DNA of 64,000 nt from the NCBI GenBank assembly GCA_023393165.1, contig JAEWMJ010000027.1, forward strand, positions 91,552 through 155,551, written 5' to 3'. Within the stretch, counting starts at the first letter, position 1; each line of letters starts with the position of its first letter. The stretch comes from Bacillota bacterium (lineage in GTDB: Bacteria > Bacillota > Clostridia > Christensenellales > Christensenellaceae). The notes under the pieces are model-generated. The model had not been told where the DNA came from, made no database searches, and saw only the letters and a list, made by a program, of their open reading frames with translations. The position numbers were made by a program, and so were the translations under genes. Below are positions 53,778 through 61,268 of the stretch, in pieces.

Positions 53778-53806
53778 TATATAGCAATAAGTATTCTATT
53801 TGTCAA
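53778..53806 (-). promoter_or_regulatory. Promoter of the permease-ATPase-permease operon
   Basis: On the minus strand: TTGACA (53806-53801), 17 bp, TATATA (53783-53778). Confidence 0.75.
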
Positions 53807-53843
53807 TATAAATTATTTTTTACATTTATTGTGTTTTAAGGTA

Positions 53844-53872
53844 TTGACATCCTTTTGTTTATATATTATATT
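53844..53872 (+). promoter_or_regulatory. Promoter of the small secreted protein gene
   Basis: TTGACA (53844-53849), 17 bp, TATATT (53867-53872). It is back to back with the ABC promoter, 37 bp apart, so one bound protein could control both. Confidence 0.75.
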
Positions 53873-53931
53873 TATTATACCATATTCTGTTACATATATT
53901 ATTATTTTTCTATTTTTAGGAGGTTTTAGTT

Positions 53932-54324
53932 ATGTTTAAAAGAATTCGAATTGTAGGCATGATAATGTTAACTCTAGTGGTAGTGCTAACAATAGCAGTT
54001 ACTCCAGCCCTTGCAGATAGTGCCCCATTATCTCAGCACACAGTTGCAGCCCATACTAGGTATTACTATTATACTGGCAGTTGGTGTTTTCAGGGTAATC
54101 ATTCTACAATAAACATGATTCAAAATTTGAGCCCTGCTGTCCAATATGGTTCCGGTTATATAACATCCACTGGTGGCGGCGGTTATGTTCAAACTGGAAC
54201 AGCTGGTTTGTATGGTTGGGATGCTCCTGTTGCTCCAAACTCTTACCTTAGATTCTTTGCAGAAAATCAAGGTGGAACTTCTACAACGAGTATTTCCGGT
54301 ACAATTGCATGGGCTTTATATTGA
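53932..54324 (+). CDS. Small secreted Gly/Tyr-rich protein, candidate bacteriocin-like product
   Basis: 130 residues: a signal peptide (about 1-28, ending PALA), then a mature part of about 100 residues without Lys and with a single Cys (TRYYYYTGSWCFQGNHST, GYITSTGGGGYVQTG, NSYLRFFAENQGGTS). AGGAGG precedes the ATG, and its own promoter and terminator flank it. The divergent dedicated ABC system resembles secreted-bacteriocin loci such as those of the lactococcin 972 family, but the motifs of that family are not present. Function inferred from context only. Confidence 0.75.
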   Translation: MFKRIRIVGMIMLTLVVVLTIAVTPALADSAPLSQHTVAAHTRYYYYTGSWCFQGNHSTINMIQNLSPAVQYGSGYITSTGGGGYVQTGTAGLYGWDAPVAPNSYLRFFAENQGGTSTTSISGTIAWALY

Positions 54325-54344
54325 ATCACATCTATAGGTTTTAT

Positions 54345-54374
54345 AACCCCGCTTTCATTTCTGGAAGCGGGGTT
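54345..54374 (+). terminator. Terminator of the secreted-protein gene
   Basis: AACCCCGCTT and AAGCGGGGTT form a 10-bp stem with a 10-base loop, followed by ATTTATTATCTAGTTTTT. Confidence 0.85.
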
Positions 54375-54494
54375 ATTTATTATCTAGTTTTTATATAGTA
54401 TCTTAACTATATATTGAATTATTCATTAGCTGATCTGTTGTGATTATATATGGCTTATAAAAAGCTCTTTTCTATTGAACCTGTCACCCTAAAC

Positions 54495-54857
54495 TCACTT
54501 TAATATAACCGCAATCACCAGCCAGACCGCCATACCTACGAGTACCCCGATCAGCACCCCCTTGAAGTAGGTTTTTCTTGATTTTTTTATGCCAGCCTTA
54601 TCTGCTCCTATCATCTGGATGTATAACTTGTTTGTGTTTTCGGCCAGTTCTTTTATCCGGCCTAATAGGATATTGACCGACATCAGCACCGCCGCGCTGC
54701 TGTCCAGCATTTTCTTGATCTCGGTTGTTAAGCCTCCCATCTCTTCCAAGCTGCTGTCCAGTTTCCGAGTGATCTCCAGTAAGGCTCCTTCTGCTCCTGA
54801 TGTCTTTTCTTCTGCCCGGTTCAGAGCTTTGAATGCGTCCATCATGGATGAGTCCAT
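54495..54857 (-). CDS. Small relaxase-associated membrane protein (element 1)
   Basis: 120 residues from the ATG at 54857 (AAGGAGG upstream). N-terminal helical, probably coiled-coil, region (MDSSMMDAFKALNRAEEKTS); C-terminal membrane helix (GVLIGVLVGMAVWLVIAVIL). It overlaps the relaxase C-terminus by about 260 bp in another frame. The same overlap is preserved in element 2, which supports both frames being real. Probably a mobilisation accessory factor at the membrane. Confidence 0.75.
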   Translation of the reverse strand: MDSSMMDAFKALNRAEEKTSGAEGALLEITRKLDSSLEEMGGLTTEIKKMLDSSAAVLMSVNILLGRIKELAENTNKLYIQMIGADKAGIKKSRKTYFKGVLIGVLVGMAVWLVIAVILK

Positions 54858-55569
54858 TTTCCATTTCCTCCTTAGTATATTTTTCATCATGAAGTTTATC
54901 ATCCCGGCATTTGAATCCCTCTGGGGTGGTATAGGTAATACTGCTCCGGCTCTCCGTCCATTTAACGCCGTAGCCGTGCAACTGCATAAACAGGATAAAT
55001 TCCTCCCTTGTCTTAGCTGCCGCCAAACCGCTATCAATCATATTGATAAGCCTGAACTTCCAGCTATCCCCTTTTTCTGCGGCCTTGTATTCAGCTCTGG
55101 AGATATATTCCCCGCCCTTATGCTCAATAACGGAGAGCCCGGCCTCCCGGCATAAATAGTCCGACATATCCTTGATGTTTTGCATATCTTCCTTGCTCTG
55201 CTGGTACTTTAAGCCGGTTTCAAAATTAACCGAGTTGATTAAGAGGTGATTATGAACGTGCCGCCTGTCCTTGTGTGTTGCCAACAGTACCTGAAACCCG
55301 ATAAAAAGTTCTGCGAGCTCCATGCCGATCTGATGGGCCTTCTGGAAGCTTACCTGGTCTTTTATATCAAACGACTGTACCAAGTGGATATACTGCCTTC
55401 CGGAGCGTTTCCCGAACATCTGCTTCATGGTAATCATCTCGTCATACGCTGACGCGGGCATACAGTCTTTCCCGGATATAAGTATTTCTTCTGTTTTTTC
55501 GTCCGAAGTAATATACTGTGCCAGTTTTTTTAAACTGCTTTTCGAGTTAGTGAATTTAAGAACCGCCAT
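54598..55569 (-). CDS. Relaxase / mobilization nuclease
   Basis: 323 residues from the ATG at 55569 (GGAGG upstream). It starts MAVLKFTNSKSSLKKLAQYI with a Tyr as candidate nicking residue, followed by the metal-binding triad HVHNHLLINSVN (HxHNH), marks of the relaxase/mobilisation nuclease family. The hydrophilic C-terminus overlaps a membrane-protein gene. It nicks oriT so that the element can be carried by another element's conjugation pore. No type IV secretion genes are present, so this is a mobilizable element. Confidence 0.92.
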   Translation of the reverse strand: MAVLKFTNSKSSLKKLAQYITSDEKTEEILISGKDCMPASAYDEMITMKQMFGKRSGRQYIHLVQSFDIKDQVSFQKAHQIGMELAELFIGFQVLLATHKDRRHVHNHLLINSVNFETGLKYQQSKEDMQNIKDMSDYLCREAGLSVIEHKGGEYISRAEYKAAEKGDSWKFRLINMIDSGLAAAKTREEFILFMQLHGYGVKWTESRSSITYTTPEGFKCRDDKLHDEKYTKEEMENGLIHDGRIQSSEPGRRKDIRSRRSLTGDHSETGQQLGRDGRLNNRDQENAGQQRGGADVGQYPIRPDKRTGRKHKQVIHPDDRSR

Positions 55570-55844
55570 ATTTCCTCCAGTTGCGCTTTTACGCCTTTCA
55601 GCTCCAGGCATGTGATACGGCCTTCATTACAAAGCCGGGTGAGCTGGTTAAGGTTTACCCCCATCTTCCGCAGCTCCTGCACTGCTTCCTGCAATCCCTC
55701 AATTACGATGATCTCATGCTGTATGGCTGCGGTCAGCAGATACCCAGACAGCGACAACCCTGCTTTTTCGGCTCTCCCGTGTATCCTTTCATAATCTCCT
55801 TGTGTTACCCTAAAGTTCATCAACTTAGATTTGCTTCTTGCCAT
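55530..55844 (-). CDS. mobC: MobC-like relaxosome protein
   Basis: 104 residues from the ATG at 55844 (AAGGAGAG upstream). An RHH-like N-terminus (KLMNFRVTQGDYERIHGRAE, AGLSLSGYLL) and the MobC signature (ELRKMGVNLNQLTRLCNEGR) are present. It helps the relaxase open oriT. It overlaps the relaxase start by 40 bp. Confidence 0.88.
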   Translation of the reverse strand: MARSKSKLMNFRVTQGDYERIHGRAEKAGLSLSGYLLTAAIQHEIIVIEGLQEAVQELRKMGVNLNQLTRLCNEGRITCLELKGVKAQLEEIWRFLNSLTRKAV

Positions 55845-55916
55845 ACTGCTCTCCTTTTTCTTTTTTCGGCCCAATAAGGGGAGGGTGCAAGGAGGGGTTC
55901 CCACTCCTGCCAAGCT

Positions 55917-56129
55917 CTGTTTGTAAAGCCTATGGCTTTACAAACAGGAAGCTTGCCTCCCTTCGGGAGCCATGATTCTTTTCATCAACCTTTTACAGGT
56001 GAGTAATTGTACCCGCCGAAATAAAGTAATCGCTTAAAGGTTATTGAAAAAGAAAAAAAATATTTAATCAAGAATCATGGAACCGGAAGGGAGTAACCAC
56101 TCGCAATTCAACCTTGCAACATTGCGAGT
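55917..56129. other. Candidate oriT and replication control region of element 1
   Basis: Non-coding region between mobC and the RepA-like gene, rich in inverted repeats: CTGTTTGTAAAGCC-3-GGCTTTACAAACAG (55917-55947); a 24-bp imperfect inverted pair (55957-55980 with 56070-56093, AAGAATCATGG...AAGGGAG); and ACTCGCAAT...ATTGCGAGT (56099-56129). TTGCAA/TGCAAA iteron-like strings follow. The position beside mobC and the relaxase is typical of oriT. Confidence 0.65.
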
Positions 56130-56160
56130 TACTATAAAACCTGCAAAATTGCAAACTTCC

Positions 56161-57126
56161 CTACTCGGTTAATTGCCAATACCATCTGTCACCTCTTTTG
56201 AATGATTTTACGCTTAAATTTTTCTTTGCCTGATCTAATACCCGCTTTGATATATCCATGTTTTTTGCACTCTCCAAAAGCTTACTTTGCAACTCAGCTC
56301 CATCGGCAAGAAATTCATTTAACATCCTTTCGGCCTTCTGCAATTTGTTTTCCTGATTGTTTCCTGACAAAAGATCCTCCACGGTAATATCATAATGTCC
56401 CAGCCACTTAAAGCCGGTCTCTTTGCTCAATTCAAATGCTATTGAATTCCCTTCTGGCGCAAGGCTGCTTTTATCGTGCGCAATTATTCGGATTGTTGGA
56501 TTATCTTTCAATCTCCCTACTACTAAAACGCTTCTGGCAGTTGCTTGAAAATCTATTGAGCCTAACCCCCGATATGTAGACTTAGCGCCATTCGCTTTGT
56601 TCATATGACCAATTAGAACAATTGCACAATTATACTTTTCCGCCAAGTTTCCCAAACGTTTTAAAACAGGTCTAATTTCGTTTGCCCTATGCATATCCAC
56701 CTCAGCCCCCAAATAAGCTTGTATGGGGTCTAAAATTACAAGCCTTGCACCAGTTTTCCGAATAGCCATTTCAATTCGTTCATCAGTCATAGAAAGCTCT
56801 GTTTCAGTCTCATCAATGACAAGAATCCTGCTGCACTCTGCTCCGGCTTTTTCGAGCCTGGGCTTAACTGTATCTTCTAATCCATCCTCAGAAGTCTGGT
56901 AAATGATATAAATCGGCTCTCGTTCTTCTGCATCACAAGGAAGTTTTTCGCCTTTCGATAACAACGCTGCAATATGTAAAATACAGGTCGTTTTTCCCTC
57001 TCCCGGATCACCTTGTATAATTGTAATTTTGCCATACGGTATATATGGATACCAAAGCCAATACACTTCCTTAGATTCTACATCAGCCATATTTATGAGT
57101 TTGAATTGCTTCTTTAAGTCAACCAT
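56161..57126 (-). CDS. RepA-like AAA ATPase (RecA-fold helicase type)
   Basis: 321 residues from the ATG at 57126 (GGAGGG upstream). Walker A GDPGEGKTT, Walker B ARLVILDPIQAYLG and IVLIGHMNKANGAKSTYRG are typical of the RepA/DnaB-like AAA_25 family of plasmids and integrative elements. A C-terminal wHTH-like region (SKRVLDQAKKNLSVKSFKRG) follows. It may support transient replication of the excised circle. Confidence 0.88.
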   Translation of the reverse strand: MVDLKKQFKLINMADVESKEVYWLWYPYIPYGKITIIQGDPGEGKTTCILHIAALLSKGEKLPCDAEEREPIYIIYQTSEDGLEDTVKPRLEKAGAECSRILVIDETETELSMTDERIEMAIRKTGARLVILDPIQAYLGAEVDMHRANEIRPVLKRLGNLAEKYNCAIVLIGHMNKANGAKSTYRGLGSIDFQATARSVLVVGRLKDNPTIRIIAHDKSSLAPEGNSIAFELSKETGFKWLGHYDITVEDLLSGNNQENKLQKAERMLNEFLADGAELQSKLLESAKNMDISKRVLDQAKKNLSVKSFKRGDRWYWQLTE

Positions 57127-57144
57127 GTAACCCTCCATATAATT

Positions 57145-57471
57145 TTACTTTTTATCCCATTGTTCAAGCCCTTGCATGATTTCAATAATTGTTCTTATAG
57201 GAAGCAGTAATTCTCCGCCAATATCGCTTCCTACCTCTATTCTTTTAAGTTCCGATTCAATAGAATTTAACTGAGCCTTAAATAATTCAAAAAGACTTCT
57301 ATCTCCGACCACAACAAGTTTTTGGTATAAAAGACTTCTGATAAAATAATTTTGCTTGCCTATCCCACTCAGTTCTATCCGCCGATCAAGTTCCGCCTTT
57401 TCCATTGGTGTCATTCTAAAATTAACCCCAATATTACGCTGTCTGTTTTTCTCATTCTTTGGTTTACTCAA
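57145..57471 (-). CDS. Small RHH/MobC-like accessory protein
   Basis: About 108 residues from a TTG at 57471 (GAGGG 8 bases upstream). NIGVNFRMTPMEKAELDRRI and SGIGKQNYFIRSLLYQKLVV resemble the ribbon-helix-helix entry of plasmid mobilisation proteins. It sits between integrase (overlap 8 bp) and RepA-like genes. Probably DNA-binding; exact role unknown. Confidence 0.65.
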   Translation of the reverse strand: MSKPKNEKNRQRNIGVNFRMTPMEKAELDRRIELSGIGKQNYFIRSLLYQKLVVVGDRSLFELFKAQLNSIESELKRIEVGSDIGGELLLPIRTIIEIMQGLEQWDKK

Positions 57472-58549
57472 TGGATTCACCCTCTCTCAACGCATTCAAC
57501 TTCTCTGCCATTTCAGATTGTTTTGAAGGAAAAAGATGAGCATATCTTAAAGTAATATCAATGCTCTCATGTCCAACCCTTTCTGCTATAGCAACAGGAC
57601 TGAAACCCATTTCTATTAACAATGAAACATGAGAATGCCTTAAATCATGTACTCTGATCTTCCTTACATTTGCGGCATTAGCCCCTCTTCTCATTTCATG
57701 CTGTAAAAGATACTTTGTCATAAGGAACATTCGGTCTGTGGGAAAAAAGCCATAAAGCATACCCATATACTCTTTCAATTCATCACATAAAAAATCCGGT
57801 ATATGAATTGTTCGATTGCTCTTTACCGTTTTCGGTTCGGTTATATAGTCCTTTCCTTCTAACCTTTGGTAAGATTTGTTCACCGATAAAGTCTTATTTT
57901 TTAGGTCAATATCATTCGGAGTAAGCGCCAATAATTCACCTTCACGTAGTCCACACCAATAAAGAATTTCGAATGCATAGAAAGATTTTGGCTTGTCCTT
58001 AATAGCGGCAGAAAATTTTAAATATTCCTCCTTTGTCCAAAATAACATTTCTTTTGCTCGGCTTTTCCCCATATGTCCTGCTTTATGGGCAGGATTCTCC
58101 TTCAATCCGTAAAACCGCACAGCATGATTAAAAATAGCGTTAATTTGATTATGAACGGTTTTGAGATATGTTTCAGAAAAGGGCTTGCCCGTTTCATCCC
58201 GATAATCAATTAAGGTATTCTGCCATTTAATGATATCGGTGGGTTTAATGGAATTCATAGGCCGGCTACCAAAGTACGGAATTAGCTTTGTTTCGATGAT
58301 GTGTTCTTTGGTCAGCCAGGTATTATACTTTAATCTGGATTTTTTATCTTCGGTATAGATTTTTACAAAACTCTCAAAGGACATTTCTAGGTTCGCAGAT
58401 TGCCGCTGCTTAAATTCCCTTTCCCATTCTAGTGCCTCACGTTTCGTTTTGAATCCTCGTTTTGTCTTGCCTTTGTTATTTCCCTGCCAATCCCGGTAAT
58501 AGCAGAACACATACCAAGTATCTTTTTTTACGTCTTTATATGCTGGCAT
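57464..58549 (-). CDS. int: Tyrosine-recombinase integrase, guaA-targeting
   Basis: 361 residues from the ATG at 58549 (GGGAG upstream). N-terminal arm-binding domain (DTWYVFCYYRDWQGNNKGKT), SAM-like core-binding domain, then the catalytic domain with Arg in YWCGLREGELLALT, HDLRHSHVSLLIEMG (HxxR) and the nucleophile Tyr in DITLRYAHLFPS. It lies about 1 kb from the 3' end of guaA and between att-like cores B and C, so the guaA 3' end is its inferred target. It overlaps the excisionase gene by 14 bp. Confidence 0.95.
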   Translation of the reverse strand: MPAYKDVKKDTWYVFCYYRDWQGNNKGKTKRGFKTKREALEWEREFKQRQSANLEMSFESFVKIYTEDKKSRLKYNTWLTKEHIIETKLIPYFGSRPMNSIKPTDIIKWQNTLIDYRDETGKPFSETYLKTVHNQINAIFNHAVRFYGLKENPAHKAGHMGKSRAKEMLFWTKEEYLKFSAAIKDKPKSFYAFEILYWCGLREGELLALTPNDIDLKNKTLSVNKSYQRLEGKDYITEPKTVKSNRTIHIPDFLCDELKEYMGMLYGFFPTDRMFLMTKYLLQHEMRRGANAANVRKIRVHDLRHSHVSLLIEMGFSPVAIAERVGHESIDITLRYAHLFPSKQSEMAEKLNALREGESIE

Positions 58550-58754
58550 TTTCTTTCTCCCATTCTTTGGTTGAAGACTTTTTACCATAGAATCTTTCCT
58601 CATAATATTGCTTGCTTACTCGACCAGAGATTGTAATGAATCCCTTTGCCCTAAGTTCTTCGTTCATTTCACGAACTAATTTGTAGGCAAAAGGTTTAGA
58701 TACCCCTAAGTCATCAGCAATTTCCTTTGCTTTAACAAACATCTTCTCTTTCAT
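58536..58754 (-). CDS. Excisionase-like HTH protein
   Basis: 72 residues with AAGGAGAG upstream. A MerR/excisionase-like HTH (KAKEIADDLGVSKPFAYKLV) is followed by a basic wing (ISGRVSKQYYEERFYGKKSS). It should direct the integrase towards excision. Its 5' part is homologous to the first 34 residues of the chimera at 46297-46971. Confidence 0.82.
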   Translation of the reverse strand: MKEKMFVKAKEIADDLGVSKPFAYKLVREMNEELRAKGFITISGRVSKQYYEERFYGKKSSTKEWEKENASI

Positions 58755-58782
58755 TTTTGACTCTCCTTATTTATATTCTCTC

Positions 58783-58878
58783 GTTTAACATATTTGTTAA
58801 ACCTTTATCCAAATTATACTTTAACATATTTGTTAAAGTCAATGGTCTTATAATATTTATTAAGCATTTTTGTTAAGT
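58783..58878. promoter_or_regulatory. Three operators of the element 1 HTH regulator
   Basis: GTTTAACATATTTGTTAAAC (58783-58802, perfect dyad), CTTTAACATATTTGTTAAAG (58819-58838, perfect dyad) and TTAAGCATTTTTGTTAAG (58860-58877). They lie between the divergent excisionase and regulator genes. A plus-strand promoter TTGTTA-17-TACATA (58871-58899) overlaps the third. Confidence 0.82.
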
Positions 58879-58935
58879 TTTTTCTTTTGATTATACATAA
58901 TGTATGATAGAATGCTTTTAAGGTGGTAAACTCTA

Positions 58936-59439
58936 ATGACAATTGGCGAAAAAATCAAAATAATACGTACTTTCCGTGGAATGACACAGAAAGAACTCGG
59001 TATAAAAATAGGTTATAGTGAAAAAACCGCTGATGTTCGTATTGCACAATATGAATCGAATTATAGGACACCTTCAGCAAAAAAATTACAAAGTATTTCT
59101 TTGGTTTTAAACATTAGTCCACTTGCGTTATCAAATCCAGATATAACGACATATCACGGACTTATGCATACTTTGTTTAGCATTGAAGATAAATATGGCT
59201 TAGAAATAAAAAAAATCGATGATGAACTATGTCTTACATTCAAAGGAAAAATCGGTACTGTTCCAGAATATATGAGAAAATGGTTCGAAGAATATGAATG
59301 TTTTCAAAACGGTGAAAGCAGTAAACAAGAGTATGATGAATGGCGATATAGCTTTCCACGTATAGATATTGAGCGCACAAGGAAAGCTTTGGATGAGAAT
59401 CGAGAAAAAAGAAAAGAAAGACAAAAAAACGATTTATAA
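58936..59439 (+). CDS. Cro/CI-type HTH regulator of element 1
   Basis: 167 residues. HTH_3 at the N-terminus (MTIGEKIKIIRTFRGMTQKE, EKTADVRIAQYESNYRTP) and the region YHGLMHTLFSIEDKYGLEIK shared with its homologue at 47300-47809. Divergent from excisionase/integrase; the operators between them suggest it represses excision and itself. AAGGTGG precedes the ATG. Confidence 0.9.
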   Translation: MTIGEKIKIIRTFRGMTQKELGIKIGYSEKTADVRIAQYESNYRTPSAKKLQSISLVLNISPLALSNPDITTYHGLMHTLFSIEDKYGLEIKKIDDELCLTFKGKIGTVPEYMRKWFEEYECFQNGESSKQEYDEWRYSFPRIDIERTRKALDENREKRKERQKNDL

Positions 59440-59458
59440 TATCAAATTAATATCAAAG
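59437..59458. repeat. Arm-type repeat, right end of element 1
   Basis: A 21-bp identity with the copy at 48075, beginning TAATATCAAATTAATATCAA, about 60-80 bp inside core C. Confidence 0.6.
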
Positions 59459-59467
59459 GGCATAAAT

Positions 59468-59507
59468 AAACCCCGAAAATCCTTTATTTAAAGGGCTTCC
59501 GGGGTTT
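59468..59507. terminator. Bidirectional terminator shared by the HTH regulator and guaA
   Basis: AAACCCCG...CGGGGTTT with inner CCTTTA/TAAAGG pairing; T-run on the plus strand. It lies inside element 1, so the element provides the terminator for guaA. Confidence 0.8.
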
Positions 59508-59514
59508 TTATTTT

Positions 59515-59529
59515 CTACTCCCACTCGAT
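59515..59529 (-). repeat. guaA 3'-end att core C (right end of element 1)
   Basis: Minus strand ATCGAGTGGGAGTAG: the last four codons and stop of guaA. It is the reference for the att-like cores found leftward. Confidence 0.75.
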
Positions 59530-61047
59530 AGTGGCGGGGGGTTTACTGGTGATATCGTACACGATACGGTTCACGTGCTTGACTTCGTTGATAATGCGCC
59601 CGGATATCTTCTCCAGCACGTCGTGGGGTATCCGCGCCCAGTCGGCGGTCATGCCGTCCACACTGGTTACGGCCCTAAGGGCAATCGTATAGTCGTATGT
59701 TCTCTCGTCTCCCATCACGCCCACGGAGCGCATGCCCGTCAGTACCGCGAAGTACTGCCATATTTCTTCCTGCAGCCCGGCAGAGGCGATCTCGTCCCGG
59801 AATATATAGTCCGCTTCCCTCAGGATCGCGAGCTTTTCCTCGGTTACGTCGCCGATGATCCTGATCGCAAGCCCGGGACCCGGGAATGGCTGACGCCAGA
59901 CCAATTTGTGCGGCAGGCCGAGTTCTTCGCCCAGCACGCGCACCTCGTCCTTGAATAGTTCCCTTAAAGGTTCTATTATCTCGTCAAAATCCACATAGTC
60001 GGGCAGGCCGCCCACGTTATGGTGACTCTTGATCAGGGCCGCGTCCCCAAGGCCGCTTTCTATCACGTCCGGGTAAATGGTGCCCTGCGCAAGGAAGTTG
60101 ACATGGCCGATCTTTTTTGCCTCAGCCTCGAAAACCCTGATAAATTCTTCGCCTATTATCTTGCGCTTTGCCTCGGGCTCCGTCACTCCCGCCAGTTTGT
60201 CAAGAAAGCGTTTCTGCGCGTTCACGCGGACAAAGTTCATGTCGTGTTCCTTGCGGAATACGCTCTCCACCTCGTCGCCCTCGTTTTTGCGCAAAAGGCC
60301 GTGGTCCACAAATATGCAGGTTAAATTTTTGCCCACCGCGCGGGATAAAAGCACCGCCGCAACGGACGAATCCACGCCGCCCGAAAGCGCGAGCAGCACC
60401 TTTTTATTACCGGCCTTCTGTTTTATTGCCTCTACAGCCGTGACCGCGTAATTGGCCATTGTCCAGTCGCCCGAAGCGCCGCAGATGTTGTACAAAAAGT
60501 TCCGCAGGATCTGCGTTCCCTTGCGGGTATGCATGACCTCCGGATGAAATTGCACGCCGTACAGTTTCTTTTCTTCGTTTCCGTACGCGGCGACCGGACA
60601 CGTTGATGTGGTGGCAAGGATTTCAAAACCCTCGGGGACTGAAAGCACCGCGTCCATATGGCTCATCCAGCAGACCGAGTTTTCCTCCATCTCCCGGAAC
60701 AGCGGATGTTCCGTATGGTAGGCGACATCCGTTTTGCCATACTGGCCGCTCTCCGGCCGGCCTACTTTACCGCCGAAATGCATGCCTATGAGCTGGCTTC
60801 CGTAGCATATCCCCAGAATGGGAACACCCAGCGTATAAATTTCCATGCCGCAGAGCGGCGCGTCATCGGCATAAACGCTTTTTGGCCCGCCTGTAAATAT
60901 GATGCCGATAGGGTTTTTCCCGCGTATTTTATTCAGATCCGTATTATAGGGAAGTATTTCGCAGTATACGTGCTGCTCGCGAACCCTGCGCGCGATCAGC
61001 TGGTTGTACTGCCCGCCAAAATCCAAAACAATAACTGTCTCTCTCAA
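59515..61047 (-). CDS. guaA: GMP synthase (glutamine-hydrolysing)
   Basis: 510 residues, full length. Class-I amidotransferase domain: nucleophile Cys in PILGICYGSQLIG, His-x-Glu in VQFHPEVMHT. ATP-pyrophosphatase domain with P-loop LLALSGGVDSSVAAVLL, then the C-terminal dimerisation domain ending in SKPPATIEWE. It converts XMP to GMP in purine synthesis. The extreme 3' end forms the attachment site of the neighbouring integrative element and stays intact after insertion. Confidence 0.98.
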   Translation of the reverse strand: MRETVIVLDFGGQYNQLIARRVREQHVYCEILPYNTDLNKIRGKNPIGIIFTGGPKSVYADDAPLCGMEIYTLGVPILGICYGSQLIGMHFGGKVGRPESGQYGKTDVAYHTEHPLFREMEENSVCWMSHMDAVLSVPEGFEILATTSTCPVAAYGNEEKKLYGVQFHPEVMHTRKGTQILRNFLYNICGASGDWTMANYAVTAVEAIKQKAGNKKVLLALSGGVDSSVAAVLLSRAVGKNLTCIFVDHGLLRKNEGDEVESVFRKEHDMNFVRVNAQKRFLDKLAGVTEPEAKRKIIGEEFIRVFEAEAKKIGHVNFLAQGTIYPDVIESGLGDAALIKSHHNVGGLPDYVDFDEIIEPLRELFKDEVRVLGEELGLPHKLVWRQPFPGPGLAIRIIGDVTEEKLAILREADYIFRDEIASAGLQEEIWQYFAVLTGMRSVGVMGDERTYDYTIALRAVTSVDGMTADWARIPHDVLEKISGRIINEVKHVNRIVYDITSKPPATIEWE

Positions 61048-61268
61048 ATATACTCCTCCGTTGCGGTATCCTCTCTTTTTCCTTACCTTTTCTTTTTATG
61101 GAAAAAGAAAGGTAAGACCAAAAGAAAACGAAGAACCAAAATTTTTATTTAACCCGGACTGCAATGCAACATATCCAGGAAATTAACGACCTCAATCTGT
61201 CTGCCGATTTATTATTGCACAAACACAACGCTTTTACAATCAATTGAATAAAACGATGTATTTTTTTA

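Noticed and set aside
53932..54324. Assignment of the small secreted protein to the lactococcin 972 family
   Set aside because: The locus layout is similar, but the mature peptide is longer and the family's Gly/Trp/His motifs are not present.
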